A stretch of 56,120 nt of DNA from JAUYMM01 sp049301455 (GTDB lineage: Bacteria > Patescibacteriota > Microgenomatia > UBA8517), in assembly GCA_049301455.1 (NCBI GenBank), contig JBAQKY010000022.1, forward strand, positions 1 through 56,120, read 5' to 3'. Under the pieces are notes generated by a model. The model had not been told where the DNA came from and did not search any database. It saw nothing but the letters and a program-made list of their open reading frames with translations. Of the stretch, positions 25,224 through 32,550 are shown piece after piece. Numbering within the stretch: the stretch's first letter is position 1; every line of letters begins with the position of its first letter. Both the position numbers and the translations under genes were made by a program.

Positions 25224-26126
25224 TCAGAATAAACTTCCTTGTTTTTCTTTTTCTATTTGCTCCCCTAATTTCTTTATTCTAGCAGTTAATGTTTTAAAAC
25301 CAAATTCTTCAAAAAGTTTTAATACATTTTCCGAAATCAAATCCCATTTATCAGCATCGTCGATATCAAATTTGAATGGTACATCTCTGACGATAGTTGC
25401 CAATTTAAACGATAGATACGCAGATTCTTTGCCTTCTAAAAGCTTTGTTTGAAGCTTCTCAGGTATCTCACTTATGTGCTCATAAATACCATCTAATGTC
25501 TTATATTTGGCTAAAAGTGACGAAGCAGTTTTAGGTCCAATTCCCGCAATTCCGAAGTAATTATCAGAAGGATCACCAACCAACGCTTTATAATCCGCAA
25601 TCTGATTTGGTAGTACCTCCATCCTTTCAACTGTCTCTTTTTCCGCAAATATTTTACCATTTGAAAGACCTCCAATTGGCATAAAGAGTTTTATATTTTT
25701 TGAATCATCCACAAGCTGTAAAATATCTCTATCCCCTGTAACTATTACTATTTCATCAATTGAAATTTTTGTCGCAAGCGTTCCAATTACATCATCTGCC
25801 TCAAAACCAGATTTTGAGTAGACAGGAATCTTCATTGTATCAAGTAATACTTTTGCTTTAGCAAATTGAGGAATCAAATCATCAGGAGCTGCAATTCTTT
25901 GCGCTTGATAAGTTGGAAGTAATTTGTTTCTAAATGTTTTTTCTTTCTCATCAAAACAAAAAATAATGTGTGTAGGCTTTAATAAATCCACAACTGTTAT
26001 TAGCATTGATACCAGACCGTAAATTGCACTTATTGGTCGCCCATCTTTTGATGTCAACGGAGGCATGGCATGAAATGCACGATATATTATTGCGTAAGCA
26101 TCAAATATAACCAGTTTACTTTGCAT
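25224..26126 (-). CDS. Stand-alone 5'-3' exonuclease of the PolA N-terminal type
   Basis: 300 residues matching only the 5'-nuclease domain of DNA polymerase I. Metal-ligand blocks are visible: FDAYAIIYRAFHAMP, FCFDEKEKTFRN, FEADDVIGTLA, VTGDRDILQL, and the H3TH region ALVGDPSDNYFGIAGIGPKTASSLL. It would remove RNA primers or flaps. No polymerase domain is attached, so polymerase I must be separate or absent. A -10 TAAAAT (minus strand, 26134-26139) ends 7 nt before ATG 26126. It appears to be the first gene of the leftward operon. Confidence 0.92.
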   Translation of the reverse strand: MQSKLVIFDAYAIIYRAFHAMPPLTSKDGRPISAIYGLVSMLITVVDLLKPTHIIFCFDEKEKTFRNKLLPTYQAQRIAAPDDLIPQFAKAKVLLDTMKIPVYSKSGFEADDVIGTLATKISIDEIVIVTGDRDILQLVDDSKNIKLFMPIGGLSNGKIFAEKETVERMEVLPNQIADYKALVGDPSDNYFGIAGIGPKTASSLLAKYKTLDGIYEHISEIPEKLQTKLLEGKESAYLSFKLATIVRDVPFKFDIDDADKWDLISENVLKLFEEFGFKTLTARIKKLGEQIEKEKQGSLF

Positions 26127-26133
26127 ACATCTG

Positions 26134-26143
26134 ATTTTAAACT
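26134..26143. promoter_or_regulatory. Overlapping divergent -10 boxes
   Basis: TAAAAT on the minus strand (26134-26139) ends 7 nt before ATG 26126. TAAACT on the plus strand (26138-26143) ends 6 nt before ATG 26150 and has TTTACT at 17-bp spacing (26115-26120). The two -10s share bases, so the leaderless divergent genes cannot be initiated at the same moment. Confidence 0.6.
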
Positions 26144-26149
26144 AAAGTT

Positions 26150-26698
26150 ATGCTTATTCCAAAACTAAAAAGTTGGATCACAAAAAACAAGGGTAAAATA
26201 ATCAAATATCTACTAATTCTTGCTTCAGTTTTAATTAGTGGACTTATAATTTACTTTCGAAATGATTTAAACAAACTCCAAGGGTATGGAATATTTGGAA
26301 TATTTTTAATAAGTGTTTTAGGTAATGCCACAGTTGTAATTCCTGCGCCAGTAATACTCTCCGCTTTTGTCGGTGGTTCTGTCTACAATCCAATACTTGT
26401 AGGACTTGTGGTAGCCTTAGGAGCAACACTTGGAGAACTGACAGGTTTCATGGCAGGATTGGGCGGTAGAGTTGCAATAACAGATCATCGTCATTTTAAA
26501 AAAATAGAGCACTGGATGACAAAGTCTGGTTTTCTGACCCTTCTAATTTTAGCTGCAATTCCAAATCCACTTTTTGATCTAGCCGGCATTTTTGCAGGTG
26601 CTACAAATTATCCAATAAAGCGATTTTTAATCGCAACATTTATAGGAAAGGCTTTGAAATTTCTAACGGTTGCTTTACTTGGAAGTAGTTTTTTCTAG
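26150..26698 (+). CDS. VTT/DedA-like membrane protein
   Basis: 182 residues with four or five helices, of the VTT (SNARE-associated, YqaA/DedA-like) superfamily. The reentrant motif region is GNATVVIPAPVILSAFVGG, and the second part has GATLGELTGFMAGLGGR and the end block AAIPNPLFDLAGIFAGATNYPIKRFLIATFIGK. Members move lipids across the membrane or support membrane homeostasis. A leaderless promoter precedes ATG 26150. The 3' end overlaps ftsH tail to tail by 24 nt. Confidence 0.87.
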   Translation: MLIPKLKSWITKNKGKIIKYLLILASVLISGLIIYFRNDLNKLQGYGIFGIFLISVLGNATVVIPAPVILSAFVGGSVYNPILVGLVVALGATLGELTGFMAGLGGRVAITDHRHFKKIEHWMTKSGFLTLLILAAIPNPLFDLAGIFAGATNYPIKRFLIATFIGKALKFLTVALLGSSFF

Positions 26699-28633
26699 GA
26701 GAACTGGTTCTTCTTTTTTCCCAACAATTTTTTCAAATGCATCTCTGTCCATCGTTTCATCTTTAAGTAGTGATTTAGCAACTTCCTCAAGTTTTGTTTT
26801 GTGTTTTTTAATTAAGTTTTCTGCATTCTTTAATCCAGTCTCAAGTATCTTTCTGACTTCTTGATCTATCTTTTCTTGAGTAGCTGGTGAAACAGGATTT
26901 TCTTGATAGTATTCAGTTTGTCCAAATTCGCCAGCTTGAGAGTCCGGTCCATAGTTAACAGGTCCTAGACTACTCATTCCCCATTCAACAACCATTGCTT
27001 TGGCAATTCTAGTTGCAACTTGGATATCATTACTTGCACCTGACGTCATTTCATTAAATTTAAACTGTTCTGCAGCACGTCCACCCATCATTGCAGATAT
27101 TTGGTTTAATAGTCTTGTTTTTGTATCATGTGTTCTATCTGCTGCAGGTGGAATTAAGGTATGACCCAAACTCATACCACGAGCAACAATTGAGATTCTA
27201 TGTACTGGATCCATGTCCTTTGTAAAGTGAGTAACTATTGCATGGCCTGCTTCATGATATGCAGTAATTTTCTTGTCACCCAAACTTTGAAGTCTTTTCT
27301 TTGCTGGTCCCATTTTAACTTTAGTGGCTGATTCTTCAATATCAGACATATCAATTTCTGATTTGTTAAGTCTTGCAGCCCCAATTGCTGCTTCGTTTAA
27401 CATGTTTTCAAGATCAGCTCCTGAAAAACCTACAGTTCTATCTGCAATTCTTTCCCAATTAATATCTTTGCCAAATGTTTTACCTTGAGAATGAATTTTT
27501 AATATTGCTACTCTTCCCTCTTTATCAGGCATATCAAGCGTTACCCTTCTATCAAATCTTCCAGGTCTTAAAAGTGCAGGGTCCAAAAGATCACCTCTAT
27601 TTGTTGCAGCAAGTACCATGACAGATTCATTTGGAGTGAAACCATCCATTTCAACTAAAATTTGGTTTAATGTTTGTTCTCTCTCATCATGCCCACCAAC
27701 CATTCCGCTTCTTCCTCTTTGACGTCCTATGGCGTCGATTTCATCGATAAAAATAATAGATGGGGCAGAAGCTTTAGCTTGTGCAAATAAGTCACGGACA
27801 CGAGATGCGCCAATACCAACAAGCATTTCCATAAATTCAGAACCTGCCATTGAGAAAAATGGCACATTTGCTTCTCCTGCTACAGCTTTAGCAAGTAGTG
27901 TCTTTCCTACACCTGACGGACCAAAAAGAAGTACACCTTTAGGAGTTCTTGCTCCAATTTTTCTAAATTTTTCTGGATTCTTTAAAAAGTCTACGACTTC
28001 AACAAGTTCTTTTTTGGCTTCATCAACACCTGCAACATCAGCAAACTTAACATTTTGTTTTCCTTTTGCAAAAATCTTTGCTTTACTTTTACCGAATGAA
28101 AATATATCTTGGGCTCCACGAGATTGGGACTTCATGATGTATAAAAATATACCTGCAAAAAGTATTATTGGTAAAACAATACTTAAAACTTCAGCAATTG
28201 CGTTTGCCATTGTTTGATCAGTAATTGTAAATTTAACATTAGCAGGATCAATTTTTGACTTTTCGAGAAGGTCTGTAAAAGTTTCACTTTCTTCTTTAGT
28301 GGTTATCTTTGTTTCTCCACCTTTGTAGGTTAAAACTAAATTATCTTTTTCAATCACAACTTTTTCAATTTTATCTGCTTTAATGTCATTTAAGGCTTCT
28401 GACAAATCAACTTTTGTATCAACATTCGAGATACCAAACATTGAAAAAAGTGGTGGTAAAAAGAAAAGAATAAAGAGGATTCCAAAAACAACTGTCCAGA
28501 TATTTACTTTGAATTTTACAGTCACTTGTTTTTTTGCAGGTTTTTTGGAGTTTTTTGTATCATTATTTGCAACACTCTTGATTTCTTTTTTACTATCTTG
28601 TGATGTAGATTTTTTAACTTGATTTAGCTTCAT
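26675..28633 (-). CDS. ftsH: ATP-dependent zinc metalloprotease FtsH
   Basis: 652 residues: an extended basic N-terminus, two membrane helices (about 47-66 and 154-171) around an extracytoplasmic domain, then the AAA+ module with Walker A GPSGVGKT, Walker B IIFIDEIDAIG and the second region of homology NRGDLLDPALLRPGRFDRR. The protease site HEAGH is intact. FtsH degrades membrane and regulatory proteins. The pore loop reads MEMLVGIG where the classical enzyme has an aromatic residue (FVG); I believe Leu here is not rare in CPR bacteria but could not check. Confidence 0.96.
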   Translation of the reverse strand: MKLNQVKKSTSQDSKKEIKSVANNDTKNSKKPAKKQVTVKFKVNIWTVVFGILFILFFLPPLFSMFGISNVDTKVDLSEALNDIKADKIEKVVIEKDNLVLTYKGGETKITTKEESETFTDLLEKSKIDPANVKFTITDQTMANAIAEVLSIVLPIILFAGIFLYIMKSQSRGAQDIFSFGKSKAKIFAKGKQNVKFADVAGVDEAKKELVEVVDFLKNPEKFRKIGARTPKGVLLFGPSGVGKTLLAKAVAGEANVPFFSMAGSEFMEMLVGIGASRVRDLFAQAKASAPSIIFIDEIDAIGRQRGRSGMVGGHDEREQTLNQILVEMDGFTPNESVMVLAATNRGDLLDPALLRPGRFDRRVTLDMPDKEGRVAILKIHSQGKTFGKDINWERIADRTVGFSGADLENMLNEAAIGAARLNKSEIDMSDIEESATKVKMGPAKKRLQSLGDKKITAYHEAGHAIVTHFTKDMDPVHRISIVARGMSLGHTLIPPAADRTHDTKTRLLNQISAMMGGRAAEQFKFNEMTSGASNDIQVATRIAKAMVVEWGMSSLGPVNYGPDSQAGEFGQTEYYQENPVSPATQEKIDQEVRKILETGLKNAENLIKKHKTKLEEVAKSLLKDETMDRDAFEKIVGKKEEPVLLEKTTSK

Positions 28634-28672
28634 AGATTATACGTATGTGAGTATACCACAAGAATTTAGTAT

Positions 28673-29047
28673 TTAGCGAACCTTTGTTCCATTTGGAACA
28701 ACTTCTGGAAGACTAAATAAAACAGTCGGAGTTTCTTCATCTTCTTTTGGAACTGCCATAATCATCATAGCTTCTGAAAGTTCCTTTTCAGGTCCTATTG
28801 TTCTTGGTTTTAAATTAACAACAAATGGAAATTGTTTACCAATTAGATCTTCAGGTTTGAAAAATTTCATAATTCCAGAAAAACATTTCTTTTGTCCTAA
28901 TTCTTCACCCAAGTCTACAACCATACGAATAACCCAATGTGACCACTCAGGAACATCTGCAGATATTACGGTCCCCATTCTAATATCTACTTTTTCAAAA
29001 TCATCAAATGATATCTGATTTGAAACTACTTTATTTTGTTCATCCAT
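28673..29047 (-). CDS. tRNA-binding (CsaA/MetRS-C-like) domain protein
   Basis: 124 residues forming one OB-fold tRNA-binding domain: ISFDDFEKVDIRMGTVISADVPEW, VVDLGEELGQKKCFSGI, IGKQFPFVVNLKPRTIG. Stand-alone versions are CsaA chaperone-like proteins, or act in trans with aminoacyl-tRNA synthetases such as MetRS. It is monocistronic in appearance: a -10 TAAAAT ends 6 nt before ATG 29047, so the message is leaderless. The partner cannot be told from the sequence. Confidence 0.87.
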   Translation of the reverse strand: MDEQNKVVSNQISFDDFEKVDIRMGTVISADVPEWSHWVIRMVVDLGEELGQKKCFSGIMKFFKPEDLIGKQFPFVVNLKPRTIGPEKELSEAMMIMAVPKEDEETPTVLFSLPEVVPNGTKVR

Positions 29048-29069
29048 ATTTGTATTTTACTACAAAAAA

Positions 29070-30053
29070 CTATTTTTTATCTGGATCTTTAAGAGTGAAG
29101 AAAATATTTTTAATTGGCCATTCAAATTCCTCACCTTTCTTTAATTTCGACATGTTTGGTTTGCTAATCAATATGGGATCATCAATATCTTTATTTAATT
29201 TGTAATAATTAAAATAATTAGCATCACCATCAGGTTCCACAGCGACCACACTCGTGCAGTTATCAACCCAATATACACCGGCAAATTCATCTGGCATAAA
29301 GCTTTTATCGTAACTTTTAATTATTAAGTCACCACCTTGATAGTAAGCCAACTCAAGACCGTGGTAACCATATCCATAAACATAATTGACAGCACATTTT
29401 CTGTCAGGTGACCAAAATAGATTGTCTGAACCATCAAAGTTGAGGTCTGTTTTTGTCAAAGTAGGTAAATCTACAACGAAACCAGCTCCCCCCTCATATC
29501 CACTTTCATAACCAAACAAATATCTTCCATCAGGGGAGATGTTAAAAAATCTGTTGTCCATTTCTTCCCTTTTACTTCGAATATAATTATCGTAATCTTT
29601 TTTAAATTTATCTGGGTAAACCCACGTCGTGTATAGACTGGCTGGGCTTTTCTCGCCACTTTCAAATTCAATTGTTCTGGATTGATAAACTTTTTCAGTT
29701 TTCTCCCCATTATAGATATAAAGCCCATGGGCACCATTTAAGTCCCCTGTATCACTAGTAACTAAAAACACAAACGGGCGGGTTTCATCAATCCAAGTTG
29801 CGAACACAAAATGATAGAAAAAGAATCTATGAATAGTTTTTCCATCTTTTTTAATCGTTACAAGTCTGGTTATTGGATTTTGTTTAAATTCATATTCGGA
29901 TGAATTTTGATAGGCCATTTTACTGTTAATCTTCCATAAATATAACGATCCTAAAATATAAAACACGGCAAGCAATATAAATATTGTTGATAGGGTGAAT
30001 AATAATATACGTACAAACTTTGAAGTCTTTTTGTTTTTAAAACTCTTTTTCAT
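29070..30053 (-). CDS. Membrane-anchored protein with repeat-like extracellular domain
   Basis: 327 residues: a basic N-terminus, one membrane helix (about 14-36), and a large extracellular part with aromatic, Asp/Gly-rich segments such as FFNISPDGRYLFGYESGYEGGAGFVVDLP and NLFWSPDRKCAVNYVYGYGYHGLELAYY. The SPDGRYL and SPDRKCA segments look like beta-propeller blades, so a propeller-like domain is plausible. No named family. A tiny membrane ORF at 30050-30184 overlaps its start by 4 nt (ATGA), suggesting translational coupling. Confidence 0.75.
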   Translation of the reverse strand: MKKSFKNKKTSKFVRILLFTLSTIFILLAVFYILGSLYLWKINSKMAYQNSSEYEFKQNPITRLVTIKKDGKTIHRFFFYHFVFATWIDETRPFVFLVTSDTGDLNGAHGLYIYNGEKTEKVYQSRTIEFESGEKSPASLYTTWVYPDKFKKDYDNYIRSKREEMDNRFFNISPDGRYLFGYESGYEGGAGFVVDLPTLTKTDLNFDGSDNLFWSPDRKCAVNYVYGYGYHGLELAYYQGGDLIIKSYDKSFMPDEFAGVYWVDNCTSVVAVEPDGDANYFNYYKLNKDIDDPILISKPNMSKLKKGEEFEWPIKNIFFTLKDPDKK

Positions 30054-30184
30054 TTATGTTTATATTTAAACAATCTATTTATTATATAAAATAATACTAC
30101 CAATACAAAACTAACTAGTCCCCAAAAAAATAAATTTGGAATCGAATATACGATTATTAGAAATAAATAAGCCCAGAGATACAA
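30050..30184 (-). CDS. Tiny two-helix membrane ORF coupled to the next gene
   Basis: A 44-residue ORF from a TTG start (30182-30184). It encodes about 36 hydrophobic residues in two segments (roughly YLWAYLFLIIVYSIPNLFFW and LVSFVLVVLFYII) ending in the basic NRLFKYKHK. Its TGA overlaps the ATG of the 29070-30053 gene (ATGA). The start codon is weak and no SD is visible, so the evidence is the reading frame, the membrane-like composition and the coupling overlap. Confidence 0.45.
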   Translation of the reverse strand: MYLWAYLFLIIVYSIPNLFFWGLVSFVLVVLFYIINRLFKYKHK

Positions 30185-30267
30185 GATAAAAATACAAGAT
30201 TATCAATTTTTCAATCTTAATGCAGTACTCACATTATTTTACCAAAAACCAAATACTTAATAACATA

Positions 30268-30318
30268 TTGACAAAAACATTGTCTGTAATCAAAATTATC
30301 CTATAAATATGTTGGGGG
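30268..30318 (+). promoter_or_regulatory. Promoter and strong SD of a small secreted peptide gene
   Basis: TTGACA (30268-30273) and CAAAAT (30291-30296) at 17 bp, then the SD-like GGGGGTGAT from 30314, about 7 nt before ATG 30329. A strong SD is rare in this window, so this gene is probably well translated. Confidence 0.6.
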
Positions 30319-30328
30319 TGATTATACA

Positions 30329-30502
30329 ATGAAACGTATTATTATAATTGCGTTATTAATTACAATAGGCCTTGTCTTTTCAACTAGCAGTACAGTTTTT
30401 GCAAAAAGGCCAGCACCTATTTACACACCACCAGTAGGAGGAGTTATTTGCCCAGATGATAACTGCCTACCAATACCTACATCTACTCCTGAAGCAATGT
30501 AG
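30329..30502 (+). CDS. Small secreted Pro-rich peptide with two cysteines
   Basis: A 57-residue protein too short for usual gene calls. Residues 1 to about 25 are a clear signal peptide (MKRIIIIALLITIGLVFSTSS ending TVFA). The predicted mature part is about 32 residues, proline-rich, with two cysteines in VICPDDNCLP. It has its own promoter, the best SD seen in the window, and a long-stem terminator right after the stop codon, so it is an independent, probably highly expressed gene. No relative recognised. It might be an envelope component, a signal, or a toxin-like peptide; none is shown. Confidence 0.75.
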   Translation: MKRIIIIALLITIGLVFSTSSTVFAKRPAPIYTPPVGGVICPDDNCLPIPTSTPEAM

Positions 30503-30509
30503 TGAAAAC

Positions 30510-30551
30510 AAAAACACAGTTTCTTTAAACTTAGTTAGAAACTGTGTTTTT
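30510..30551 (+). terminator. Strong Rho-independent terminator
   Basis: A 15-bp perfect stem (30510-30524 with 30537-30551) and a 12-nt loop, ending in TTTTT. It directly follows the stop of the secreted peptide gene. Because the stem starts with AAAAA, it may also work leftward at the end of trpS. Confidence 0.9.
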
Positions 30552-30590
30552 AGTTCATAAACTCCTATAGAGGTAAAAATTAAATTAGAG

Positions 30591-31574
30591 TTACAAAAGA
30601 CCCATTTTTTCCTTAACTTCCAAAACTGTTTCTGACGCAATCTTTCTTGCTTTATCAGCACCACTTTTAATTACTTCATCTACATATGTTGTTTTGTGTT
30701 CCAACTCTTTTCTTTTTTCTTGAATTGGTAAAAGTTCTTTATAAATTGCATCAGCAAGTTCTTTCTTTAGATCTCCATACCTAATTCCTTCTCCCATATA
30801 TTTTTCCTCATACATTTTTCTTTTTTCAATTCCTTCAAAAAGTTCTACGAACTTCATCAAGTTCGCAACACCACCAGTTGCAGGAACTACTTCTCCTTTT
30901 CCAGAATCTGTTGGTGCACCTGCTAGTCTTTTTTGTATTGTTTTTAGATCATCAGTTAAATTAATATAACTTCCTTCAACACTTTTACTCATTTTTCCTT
31001 CACCGGAAAGACTTGGTACGTATTCCCCACTAGTTGCAAATCTAACTGGTTCTGGGAATTTTGTTCCATATGTATCATTCATCTTTCTTGCAATCTCTCT
31101 TGCGATTTCTAAATGTGGTTCTTGATCAATACCCACAGGAACAAGTGAAGCATTGTAAATTAAAATGTCAGAAGCCATTAAAACTGGATAACCAAGCAGT
31201 GCCATTGTTACGTTATCTGGATGTTTTTTGACCTCATCCTTAAATGTAGGGAGATGTTGCATTCTGTACATACTAACAACACTAGAAAAATAGAAGGCTA
31301 GTTCTAGATGCTCTGGAATATCTGACTGCATGAAAACAATACTCTTTTCTGGATCCAAACCTACAGATAGATAGTCTAAAAGCATCCCTCTTTTGTTTTC
31401 TTGTAATTGTTTAACATCATAAGGAGCAGTTATTCCGTGGACATCTGCCACCATGTAGAGTGTTTCATACTCAGGCATGCTTTGCAGAGCAAGCATACCT
31501 TTTGCTCCACCAAGATAATTTCCGAGATGCAATCTCCCAGAAGCCCGCATTCCTGACAATACTCTTTTCTTCAT
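30591..31574 (-). CDS. trpS: Tryptophanyl-tRNA synthetase
   Basis: 327 residues, normal for bacterial TrpRS. The class I signatures are both present: HLGNYLGG as the HIGH equivalent near residue 17 (SGRLHLGN) and KMSKS (GEGKMSKSVEGS). GIDQEPHLEIAREIARK and YPVLMASDILIY are TrpRS blocks that contact the substrate. It charges tRNA-Trp. A -10 TAAACT ends 8 nt before ATG 31574, so the leader is very short. No Trp-responsive leader is seen. Confidence 0.96.
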   Translation of the reverse strand: MKKRVLSGMRASGRLHLGNYLGGAKGMLALQSMPEYETLYMVADVHGITAPYDVKQLQENKRGMLLDYLSVGLDPEKSIVFMQSDIPEHLELAFYFSSVVSMYRMQHLPTFKDEVKKHPDNVTMALLGYPVLMASDILIYNASLVPVGIDQEPHLEIAREIARKMNDTYGTKFPEPVRFATSGEYVPSLSGEGKMSKSVEGSYINLTDDLKTIQKRLAGAPTDSGKGEVVPATGGVANLMKFVELFEGIEKRKMYEEKYMGEGIRYGDLKKELADAIYKELLPIQEKRKELEHKTTYVDEVIKSGADKARKIASETVLEVKEKMGLL

Positions 31575-31639
31575 ATGGATATAGTTTACCAGATATAGAT
31601 TAATATATCAGAAAACAAAAAACCGACGTTTCTGGAAAT

Positions 31640-32122
31640 TTAATTGAAGCTCTCAGGAAGATGTTTGTTAGCCCAAAACACTTTCTTAAAAGGCCACTTT
31701 GTTTCAACCCAGTTTTTAATATCTTTTGATATTCTTTCATATAAACCTTGATCATAAGCCTTCTGAGTAACCCACCAAGATATGCTCACTTCTGCTTGGT
31801 CGTTACTGGCAGCGTCTGACATACTTGCTCTAGGCGGATAAAAATATATACACCCCAAACACTCAGTTTCTTCTTTATTCATAACTGTAAATGCAAAGGA
31901 TGTTTTAAATTCAAATTCTCTTTGATGCCACGATAGATCTATTAAATCATCTTCGATTGTCAAATCTGGGGTTGGCCATCTTCCACCTCGTGTTTTATGT
32001 ATACAATCTATGCTTGACATAACTGCGAGATAATCAAGATAAACATCTTTTGCAGTAAGTTTCCTTGCAATGTAACCATCACCCTCAAGTACAGGCGGAT
32101 TAAAATCTTTTGGTAAATTCAT
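31640..32122 (-). CDS. GNAT-like acetyltransferase
   Basis: 160 residues with the RimJ/L-like GNAT layout: ARKLTAKDVYLDYLAVM at the start, a central FAFTVMNKEETECLGCIYFYPP strand pair, and AEVSISWWVTQKAYDQGLYERISKDIKNWV, corresponding to the WW/acetyl-CoA-binding helix region. It may acetylate a small molecule or a protein N-terminus. It lies alone between trpS and the first CAU tRNA gene on the same strand. Confidence 0.75.
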   Translation of the reverse strand: MNLPKDFNPPVLEGDGYIARKLTAKDVYLDYLAVMSSIDCIHKTRGGRWPTPDLTIEDDLIDLSWHQREFEFKTSFAFTVMNKEETECLGCIYFYPPRASMSDAASNDQAEVSISWWVTQKAYDQGLYERISKDIKNWVETKWPFKKVFWANKHLPESFN

Positions 32123-32154
32123 ATTTTATGTATTTTATAACTATTTTTAAATTG

Positions 32155-32226
32155 TGCCAACGACTGGATTCGAACCAGTAACCTCAGACTTATGAAATCT
32201 TTGCTCCACCATTGAGCTACGCTGGC
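32155..32226 (-). tRNA. tRNA-Met (CAU), probably elongator
   Basis: 72 nt on the minus strand. Acceptor GCCAGCG/CGTTGGC, D-stem GCTC/GAGC, anticodon loop TTCATAA with CAT at 34-36, T-stem ACTGG/CCAGT with loop TTCGAAT, discriminator A. CCA is not encoded. The anticodon stem has one A-G mismatch at its outer end. A CAU anticodon could also be lysidine-modified tRNA-Ile, but the window carries a tRNA-Ile with UAU, and the CGTAGCTC start resembles elongator tRNA-Met. Confidence 0.9.
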
Positions 32227-32258
32227 GTAAGGGTATGATACCATTTTAGATACCTTTT

Positions 32259-32268
32259 ATGCTACAAT
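32259..32268 (+). promoter_or_regulatory. Extended -10 promoter of the intron-containing tRNA
   Basis: TGCTACAAT ends at 32268 (TACAAT 32263-32268 with the upstream TGn), 24 nt before the tRNA 5' end. No good -35 is seen, which is acceptable with an extended -10. Confidence 0.6.
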
Positions 32269-32292
32269 AGCATTGTTCTTTTAGAAATTATA

Positions 32293-32550
32293 TGCGGGGT
32301 AGTGTACGGCTGCACGTGAGGCTTAAATAAATATGGGCCTGTGCATTAGTAATAATGCACCCGAACTTGGCTATATCGGGGAACGCCTTTTTTAAAGGTC
32401 AATCCCGAGGGAAGTCGTAATTGACCCTCTAGAGACTACACGCCGAGCACCTAATAAAATAGGTTGATGATATAGTCCGACACTCTAGGTAACTAGAGAT
32501 TAACAAATCAGCATAATCTTACAGACTGGGTTCAACTCCCAGCTCCGCAA
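32293..32550 (+). tRNA. tRNA-Met (CAU), split by a group I intron
   Basis: Exon 1 is 32293-32323 and exon 2 is 32512-32550; joined, they give a 70-nt cloverleaf. Acceptor TGCGGGG/CTCCGCA, D-stem GTG(T)/(G)CAC, anticodon stem TGAGG/TCTTA, loop CTCATAA with CAT at 34-36, T-stem CTGGG/CCCAG, discriminator A, no CCA. Sequence such as GCGGGG and CGTGAGGCTCATAA resembles initiator tRNA, but T1-A72 is paired and 11-24 is T-A, as in elongators, so initiator identity is unresolved. The intron sits between U33 and C34. An integrative element begins inside the T-arm. Confidence 0.85.
32324..32511 (+). ncRNA. Self-splicing group I intron, 188 nt, no ORF
   Basis: Core helices can be drawn directly. P1 pairs exon 1 AGGCT with GGCCT inside the intron, with a U-G pair at the 5' splice site. 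P2 is GTGCAT/ATGCAC (32341-32346, 32355-32360). P3 is CTTGGC/GCCGAG (32366-32371, 32442-32447). P7 is GACTA/TAGTC (32434-32438, 32473-32477), within AGAGACTACACGCC and GATATAGTCC. P8 is ACCTA/TAGGT. P9 is CTCTAG/CTAGAG closed by a GTAA tetraloop (32483-32498). The last base is G. It is about the size of the smallest known tRNA introns and has no homing endonuclease. Confidence 0.92.
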
